DNA of 32,170 nucleotides, taken from contig JAQWIK010000066.1 in assembly GCA_029248915.1 (NCBI GenBank), forward strand, positions 1-32,170, given 5' to 3'. Below, piece by piece: positions 26,830-32,170 of this stretch. Positions within the stretch are counted from its first letter, which is position 1; each line of letters starts with the position of its first letter. The notes beneath the pieces are model-generated. The model was not told the DNA's origin and made no database searches. It saw only the letters and a program-made list of their open reading frames with translations. The position numbers and the translations under genes were made by a program. This DNA is from Paracoccaceae bacterium. GTDB taxonomy: Bacteria > Pseudomonadota > Alphaproteobacteria > Rhodobacterales > Rhodobacteraceae.

Positions 26830-27507
26830 ATGAAAGTTGGTATTTTAGAAACAGGTCATGCCCCTTCCCAAATTCAAAAAACAATTGGGGACTATTCGGA
26901 AATGTTCCAGGCTTTATTTTCAAGCCAAGATTTTAAATTTGTGTCTTATGATGTCGAAAACATGGTTTTCCCTAAATCCCCTTTTGAAGCAGATGGGTGG
27001 TTAATAACGGGCTCACGACATGGTGTTTATGAAGATCATAATTTTATTCAACCTCTCGAAGATTTCATTAGAAAAATTGAAGAAAAAAAAATCCCGCTCT
27101 TGGGTATTTGTTTTGGGCATCAAATTATTGCCCAAGCACTCGGTGGAAAGGTGGAAAAATTTTCTGCAGGTTGGGCAGTAGGACTTAAAGAATATAAATG
27201 GGGAGAAAAAAGTATTTATTTGAATGCTTGGCACCAAGACCAGATTGTGGAAAAACCACCAAAGGCTAAGGTATTAGCAGAAAATTCATTTTGCAAATAT
27301 GCAGTGCTAAGTTACGGTGACAGTATTTTAACAACACAACCACATCCAGAGTTTTCTCATGACGTTATAAAAGGCCTGATTGAAACTAGGGGAAAAGGTC
27401 GCGTTCCAGAGTATTTATTGGTCGAGGCTTTGAGTAACTTGGAAAAGAAAATATCGCTGAATGAAATTGTTACTAAGTTCAGCTCAGTTTTGAATGGTGA
27501 CTTATGA
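26830..27507 (+). CDS. Class I glutamine amidotransferase-like hydrolase
   Basis: A 225-residue stand-alone class I amidotransferase domain resembling the GMP synthase glutaminase. The full triad is visible: the nucleophile C94 in LLGICFGHQIIAQALGG, with H172 and E174 in TTQPHPEFS. ITGSRHGVYED and NAWHQDQI match the GMPS-like subgroup. Lying between two glutamine synthetase-like genes and before a PuuB-like oxidase, it is the best candidate for the step that splits gamma-glutamyl products back to glutamate (the PuuD role). PuuD itself belongs to a neighbouring subgroup, so this is inference from context. It starts 9 bases after the first synthetase and its stop overlaps the second as ATGA. 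Confidence 0.85.
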   Translation: MKVGILETGHAPSQIQKTIGDYSEMFQALFSSQDFKFVSYDVENMVFPKSPFEADGWLITGSRHGVYEDHNFIQPLEDFIRKIEEKKIPLLGICFGHQIIAQALGGKVEKFSAGWAVGLKEYKWGEKSIYLNAWHQDQIVEKPPKAKVLAENSFCKYAVLSYGDSILTTQPHPEFSHDVIKGLIETRGKGRVPEYLLVEALSNLEKKISLNEIVTKFSSVLNGDL

Positions 27508-28871
27508 GTAAACTGGATGAAATGATCTCTGGTCTTCCTGAGGCTGCACAGGAATATATAAAAGGTAAGAAATTAGATGAAGTTGAATGTATCATTGCCG
27601 ATCTTCCAGGAATAGCTCGTGGGAAGGCTGTCCCTGCCACAAAATATTCCCGCCAAAAATCTTTTCACCTACCAGATTCTATTTTTTTTCAAACAATAAC
27701 TGGTGGCTGGGGTGAGGCAGCTGGCGAAGAAGGCTTCGTAGAAAGAGATATGATACTGAAACCTGATATTTCCACCACATCAGCAGCACCTTGGACAGGC
27801 GACTGGACATTACAAGTTATTCACGATGCGTTTGATCGTAAAGAAGAGCCAATACCATTTGCTCCTAGAAATGTTCTTAAACGAGTGGTTGAGTTGTATC
27901 ATGCAAAAGGATGGGATCCGATTGTAGCGCCTGAAATGGAATTTTTTCTTGTAGCACGTAATCTAGATCCTGCAAAACCAATCGAAGCTATGATGGGCCG
28001 TTCAGGGCGTCCTGCTGCTGCGCGTCAAGCTTACTCTATGACTGCAGTTGATGAATTCGGGCCAGTTATAGATGACATTTATGACTTTGCTGAAGCACAA
28101 GGTTTCGAAATTGACGGAATTACACAAGAGGGCGGTGCTGGCCAATTAGAAATAAATCTTCGGCATGGATGTCCAATAAAACTTGCAGATGAAGTTTTCT
28201 ATTTTAAACGATTAATTCGGGAAGCAGCACTCAGGCACGATTGTTTTGCAACCTTTATGGCAAAGCCAATTGAAAATGAGCCTGGAAGTGCAATGCATAT
28301 TCATCACTCTATTTTAGATTTAGAAAGTGGGTCTAATGCTTTTTCAGGGCCCCAAGGGGGCGAAACTGATCTTTTTTACCACTTTATTGGCGGGCTTCAA
28401 AAATATATGCCAGCAGCAATCGCTGTTATGGCACCATATGTGAACTCATATCGCCGCTATGTAAAAGACCACGCCGCGCCGATCAACTTGGAATGGGGAC
28501 GTGATAATAGGACTACAGGCATACGAATACCTTTGTCAGATCCAGAGGGACGGCGTGTCGAAAATAGAGTGGCAGGAATGGATTGTAATCCTTATTTGGG
28601 AATAGCGGCCTCACTGGCATGTGGATATCTAGGAATGGTGAACGAAACACGACCCATAAAACAATTCCGAGGAGAGGCGTATGAGGGAGAAGCTGAGATA
28701 CCTAGAATTATGGGCCAAGCATTAGATATTTTCGAAGAAGCTACTGAATTACATCAAGTGCTGCATCCAGAGTTTGCCCGCGTTTATTCGATAGTCAAAC
28801 GAGCGGAATATGAAGAGTTTTTACAAGTCATAAGTCCATGGGAAAGAGAGCACCTTCTACTGAACGTATGA
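27504..28871 (+). CDS. Glutamine synthetase-like gamma-glutamylamine ligase 2 (PuuA type)
   Basis: A 455-residue glutamine synthetase family protein distinct from ligase 1. Catalytic stretches are intact: APEMEFFLVAR, ITQEGGAGQLEINLRHG, GSAMHIHHSILD, NSYRRYVKDHAAP, GRDNRTTGIRIPLSDPEG and RVENRVAGMDCNPYLG. The N-terminus (VECIIADLPGIARGKAVPATKY) and QTITGGWGE differ from ligase 1, so the two are not a recent duplication. This copy most resembles PuuA proteins of putrescine or related amine breakdown. It is translationally coupled on both sides: ATGA with the amidotransferase gene before it and ATGA with the oxidase gene after it. Confidence 0.87.
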   Translation: MSKLDEMISGLPEAAQEYIKGKKLDEVECIIADLPGIARGKAVPATKYSRQKSFHLPDSIFFQTITGGWGEAAGEEGFVERDMILKPDISTTSAAPWTGDWTLQVIHDAFDRKEEPIPFAPRNVLKRVVELYHAKGWDPIVAPEMEFFLVARNLDPAKPIEAMMGRSGRPAAARQAYSMTAVDEFGPVIDDIYDFAEAQGFEIDGITQEGGAGQLEINLRHGCPIKLADEVFYFKRLIREAALRHDCFATFMAKPIENEPGSAMHIHHSILDLESGSNAFSGPQGGETDLFYHFIGGLQKYMPAAIAVMAPYVNSYRRYVKDHAAPINLEWGRDNRTTGIRIPLSDPEGRRVENRVAGMDCNPYLGIAASLACGYLGMVNETRPIKQFRGEAYEGEAEIPRIMGQALDIFEEATELHQVLHPEFARVYSIVKRAEYEEFLQVISPWEREHLLLNV

Positions 28872-30172
28872 ATTTATTATACTCAAATGATACTCAAGGA
28901 AACTATCCAGAGAGCTGGTACTCAGCAACTACTCAGCATTTAAATGCATTCCCCAGTCTCAAAGGTTCAAAAAAATATGATATTTGCATCATAGGTGCGG
29001 GCTATACGGGTTTAAGTGCAGCTCTCCATTTATCAAAGCTAGGTTATTCTGTGGCCGTTTTAGATGCTCATAGAGTTGGATTTGGCGCCTCCGGCCGCAA
29101 CGGTGGCCAACTCGGTACAGGCCAAAGACTAAATCAAGACGAACTTATACGCCAATTAGGTGAAAGTAATGCTGATAAAATGTGGCATCTTGCTAATGAC
29201 GCAGTAAATACAGTTAAAGAAATAATAAGAACATATAAGATTGACTGCCACATAAGCCCTGGAATTGCGACATTAGGGTTTAATTCGAAAGAGGTTAGAG
29301 AACTCCATCAATACGCAGAATATTTACAAAAAAGATATAATTATAAAGGGTTAGAATTATTGAGCCATGAAGCTTGTAATGCATTGTGCCACTCAAAAAA
29401 ATACACAGGTGGCATATTAGATATGAATGCTGCACATTTACACCCACTGAGGTTTGTTTTTGGATTGGCACAAGCGGCAATCAAAGCTGGAGCTCATATT
29501 TTCGAACAGTCTGAAGTTTTAAAATTGGTGCCGGGCAACGTAAACAAAGCAATTACAAAAGCAGGGGAAATCCAATCTGAGTTTATTGTTCTGGGGTGTA
29601 ATGGGTATTTGGGCAACCTTGAACCAAAAGTTGCGGCGAAAGTAATGCCAATAAATAATTTCATAATAGCGACAGAACCACTCGTTGATAGAGCCAAAAG
29701 TATTCTGACAAAGGATATAGCTGTGGCCGATACGAAATTTGTGGTAAATTATTTTCGCCTTTCAAAGGATAACCGCCTTCTGTTTGGTGGTGGAGAAAAT
29801 TATTCTTATAAATTTCCAAAAAATATTACTTCGACTGTTTTAAAACCAATGTTGGAAATATTCCCTCAATTATCAGACATAAAAATAGATTATGCTTGGG
29901 GTGGCACATTAGGAATAACCAGACAGAGAATGCCGTATTTCGGAAGGATTACAGAGAAAATTTTATCGGTTTCTGGTTACTCAGGTCATGGTATTGGAAC
30001 TGCAACACATGCTGGGAAGTTAATATCGATGGCGATAAATGGACAACAAGATGGATTTAACACTATGGCAAGTATTCCAATCAAATCCTTTCCTGGCGGG
30101 GCAAGGTACAAAAGCCCCTTGCTCATACTTGCCATGAGCTGGTATGCGCTGCGAGATAAACTAGGGATTTAA
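28868..30172 (+). CDS. puuB: PuuB-like FAD-dependent gamma-glutamylamine oxidase
   Basis: A 434-residue DAO-family flavoprotein. Residues 38-50 form the FAD Rossmann turn (ICIIGAGYTGLSAAL, G43-x-G45-x-x-G48), followed by GFGASGRNGGQLGTGQR, a stretch typical of PuuB/OrdL proteins. The YPESWYSAT start is also typical. The C-terminal GYSGHGIGTATHAGKLI closes the FAD site. It would oxidise the gamma-glutamylated amine to the aldehyde with release of ammonia or amine. The ATG at 28868 overlaps the preceding stop as ATGA and gives the family N-terminus; an earlier ATG at 28838 would overlap by 34 bases. No aldehyde dehydrogenase (PuuC) gene follows in this window. Confidence 0.87.
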   Translation: MNLLYSNDTQGNYPESWYSATTQHLNAFPSLKGSKKYDICIIGAGYTGLSAALHLSKLGYSVAVLDAHRVGFGASGRNGGQLGTGQRLNQDELIRQLGESNADKMWHLANDAVNTVKEIIRTYKIDCHISPGIATLGFNSKEVRELHQYAEYLQKRYNYKGLELLSHEACNALCHSKKYTGGILDMNAAHLHPLRFVFGLAQAAIKAGAHIFEQSEVLKLVPGNVNKAITKAGEIQSEFIVLGCNGYLGNLEPKVAAKVMPINNFIIATEPLVDRAKSILTKDIAVADTKFVVNYFRLSKDNRLLFGGGENYSYKFPKNITSTVLKPMLEIFPQLSDIKIDYAWGGTLGITRQRMPYFGRITEKILSVSGYSGHGIGTATHAGKLISMAINGQQDGFNTMASIPIKSFPGGARYKSPLLILAMSWYALRDKLGI

Positions 30173-30371
30173 TTTGAGAACCTAGTTTGCAAGCTTGCTA
30201 AATTGACTCTAAAAATCAGGTAACTTCTTCTCTTTGAGAAACACGAAGGCATTTGTTTCAGTGTTTTACAAAATATAACTAGCATATCATTTCAAAAATG
30301 GGGGTTTTTTTCTGTCAGACCACTCTCTCGTAGCAGCGATGCAGCAAAAATAAAGAGTGCATTAGCAATAC

Positions 30372-31343
30372 TTAACCTGGAACAAAATCTAAGATACTAT
30401 CGATCATAGCCTGGGTTCCTTGCGAGAATTCGAGACTGCAGGGATAGGTTTTGTTTTTTAAAACAGTATCACTGAATGCTTCGATTTGGTTTACGTAGTG
30501 GGAAACACCAGGATAAATAAAAACTTTTTCTGTTCCATCATTCATACGCTGAATAATTTTTGCTTGATCATAAACCAACGGGTTAAAAGGCGCTGTCAGT
30601 TTTATAAAGCCATCCGTTCCATGGAACGTAACTTCTTGTCGCGGAGCCATTCTCATTGATGTAATGCTTGTAAATTTAAATTTTGGAAAATCGAATGCGG
30701 CTAGCGCCCATACATCTACGCCATTTTCATATTTTATATCAGCATATTTTAAGGCTAATGGTTCTTGACCTGTGACAAATCTAACTGAGCCTAAAGTATA
30801 AACTCCTATATCCGGCAAACCTCCTCCACCCATTTCGGAATTATTACGAATATTTTCAAGGTCCGCTTTGTTGTTATAACTGAAGACCGAGTCAACTTGA
30901 GTTAACTCTCCTAGTACACCCGACTCAACAATCTCTTTCGCCTTTTGCCACTGCGGATGGTGCACAATCATATAAGCTTCAGCCACTAATAAACCCGTGT
31001 CGTTTCTCAGGTTTATTAACTCATTTATTTCTCCAGCTTTCATCGCTATTGGTTTTTCGCATAGGACGTGTTTTCCAGATTTAATTGCCCGAATTGTCCA
31101 GTCAACATGCATGGTATTAGGTAAAGGAATGTAAACAGCGTCTATTGTACCGTCTGCCAACAGTTCATTATAATCTCCGAAAACTTCTATTTCAGGTTCA
31201 AGCTGGGCAAATGCGGCTGCCTTTACTTTCGAACTAGAGGCTAGAGCTTTAAAACTATTATTTCTGGCTAATTGAATTGCTGGGGTTAATTGTTCTAATG
31301 CAAATTTTGATGCTCCTAAAACACCCCACCTTAAATAGTCCAT
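30372..31343 (-). CDS. Gfo/Idh/MocA-family oxidoreductase
   Basis: A 323-residue NAD(P)-dependent dehydrogenase, probably acting on a sugar or cyclic polyol. The N-terminal Rossmann domain (LRWGVLGASKFALEQL) is followed by the family's CEKPIAM motif with the conserved Lys near residue 94. The C-terminal beta-sheet domain has GGGGLPDIGVYTLG, where Asp and Tyr would sit near the substrate. The substrate is not deducible. The start is the ATG at 31343, with GGAG six bases upstream; the reading from TTG 31355 overlaps that ribosome site and is rejected. It lies 60 bases downstream of rpoH on the same strand. The 200 bases between it and the convergent puuB-like gene hold only a weak CACTCT/AGAGTG repeat. 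Confidence 0.85.
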   Translation of the reverse strand: MDYLRWGVLGASKFALEQLTPAIQLARNNSFKALASSSKVKAAAFAQLEPEIEVFGDYNELLADGTIDAVYIPLPNTMHVDWTIRAIKSGKHVLCEKPIAMKAGEINELINLRNDTGLLVAEAYMIVHHPQWQKAKEIVESGVLGELTQVDSVFSYNNKADLENIRNNSEMGGGGLPDIGVYTLGSVRFVTGQEPLALKYADIKYENGVDVWALAAFDFPKFKFTSITSMRMAPRQEVTFHGTDGFIKLTAPFNPLVYDQAKIIQRMNDGTEKVFIYPGVSHYVNQIEAFSDTVLKNKTYPCSLEFSQGTQAMIDSILDFVPG

Positions 31344-31403
31344 TTTTGTCTCCAAAGCCTTTCAGTTATAAACTTGAATTTATTTCAGAGTAAAGTTCGA
31401 TAA

Positions 31404-32170
31404 CTACTCAGAAAGTATACCCTTTTCCAAAGCCATCTCACGCATTTTTTCCTGTAATTTTTCAAAAGCACGAACCTCAATTTGCCTTACACGCTCTCTA
31501 CTTATTCAATAAGTTTCACTCAACTCTTCAAGGGTTTGCACCTCATCAACCAGCCGTCTTTGCGTTAAAATGTCTCTTTCTCGTTCATTTAACCCATGCA
31601 TCGCAGAATTGAGCATATCACGTCGCAAGGATAATTCGTCTTTCAATTCATAGTCAGAAGCTTGATCAGCATCTTCATCTTCCAACCAATCTTGCCATTC
31701 CATTGAACTCTCACCATCAGCACTAATCATAGCGTTAAGTGATGCGTCACCTCCAGATAGTCTGCGGTTCATTGAAACTACTTCAGTCTCAGAAACGCCC
31801 AAGTCACTGGCAATTTTTGTGACATTATCGGGATGCATATCTCCTTCATCTAAGGCACCAATTTTGGATTTAGCTTTTCGCAAATTAAAAAATAGTTTTT
31901 TTTGCGCACTAGTTGTACCCATTTTTACCAAAGACCAACTTCTGAGAATGTATTCTTGAATACTTGCCCGTATCCACCACATGGCATAGGTCGCAAGGCG
32001 AAAACCTTTTTCCGGATCAAAACGTTTTACCGCCTGCATAAGCCCAACATTGGCTTCTGAAATAACTTCAGCCTGAGGTAGTCCATATCCGCGATAACCC
32101 ATTGCTATCTTAGCAGCCAATCTTAGGTGTGATGTCACCATTTGATGAGCAGCATCAGAATCCTGTTCCT
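31404..32170 (-). pseudogene. rpoH: Heat-shock sigma factor RpoH, partial, interrupted by an in-frame TGA
   Basis: Sigma-32 factor directing RNA polymerase to heat-shock promoters. The visible part reads in one frame from the window edge: region 2 (HLRLAAKIAMGYRGYGLPQ, ANVGLMQAVKRFDPEKGFRLATYAMWWIRASIQEYI), the RpoH box QKKLFFNLRKAK, region 3, the LSGGDASLNA and WLEDEDADQA stretches typical of the alphaproteobacterial RpoHI type, and region 4.1. At 31506-31508 the frame hits TGA right after LEELSETY. It then continues intact for 33 codons as ISRERVRQIEVRAFEKLQ to a TAG at 31404, so the stop removes the region 4.2 recognition helix. A one-base change such as GGA to TGA would explain it. It may be a true nonsense mutation or a base error. 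The 5' end lies beyond base 32170. Confidence 0.88.

Noticed and set aside
30173-30371. CACTCT/AGAGTG repeat and T-run as a terminator between convergent genes
   Set aside because: Six-base arms enclose a 27-base loop and the T-run lies apart from the stem, so it was not listed as a feature.
31506-31508. TGA in rpoH as a recoded codon (Gly as in Gracilibacteria, or selenocysteine)
   Set aside because: sdaA, gor, the nitrile hydratase alpha gene, the binding-protein gene and several ATGA-coupled genes here stop at TGA. No selenocysteine logic applies at this sigma-factor position.

Overview
The window is a densely packed, AT-rich stretch of an alphaproteobacterial chromosome, most likely a low-GC marine Rhodobacterales (roseobacter-type) genome. 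This rests on protein resemblance and gene content: an RpoH of the alphaproteobacterial RpoHI type, DUF2842 beside purA, DUF4174 and propionyl-CoA carboxylase genes near methylmalonyl-CoA mutase, and a 547-residue PyrG. I ran no database search. No tRNA, rRNA, CRISPR array, insertion sequence or phage gene was seen, and no gap between genes exceeds about 200 bases.

Layout. 1-2647 (minus): the N-terminal part of hflK, glutathione reductase and ribose-5-phosphate isomerase A. 2819-4192 (plus): L-serine dehydratase, diverging from rpiA. 4228-11744 (mostly minus): thiamine pyrophosphokinase, then methylmalonyl-CoA mutase, propionyl-CoA carboxylase alpha, an unrecognised 122-residue protein, and carboxylase beta. 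A secreted DUF4174 protein lies on the plus strand inside this block. 11902-13125 (plus): a Bcr/CflA-type efflux pump. 13157-18143 (minus): choline dehydrogenase-like BetA, a DUF2842 membrane protein, PurA, and a three-gene cobalt-type nitrile hydratase unit. 18249-21971 (plus): secG, pyrG, and a tightly coupled trio (DUF1330, TerB-like, PhnD-like). 22099-30172 (plus): a polar amino acid-type ABC importer followed by glutamine synthetase-like, class I amidotransferase, second glutamine synthetase-like and PuuB-like oxidase genes. 30372-32170 (minus): a Gfo/Idh/MocA oxidoreductase and rpoH, which runs off the window.

How the genes work together. PccA, PccB and the mutase form the core of propionyl-CoA to succinyl-CoA conversion. 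The epimerase and the MeaB chaperone are not in this window. The 22-30 kb block looks like import of an amine or amino acid, gamma-glutamylation, FAD-dependent oxidation and release of glutamate, as in the Puu pathway, but the substrate cannot be read from the sequence. Nitrile hydratase would make amides; no amidase is nearby.

The two most striking observations are single-codon anomalies in housekeeping genes. rpoH carries an in-frame TGA just before its promoter-recognition helix, with intact coding sequence on the far side. pyrG has ATA exactly where the family has its ATG. Each could be real biology or a base error, and both need checking against reads. I see no clearly new multi-gene system. 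The best candidates for undescribed function are the DUF1330/TerB/signal-less PhnD trio, the gene between pccB and pccA, and the double glutamine-synthetase amine cluster.
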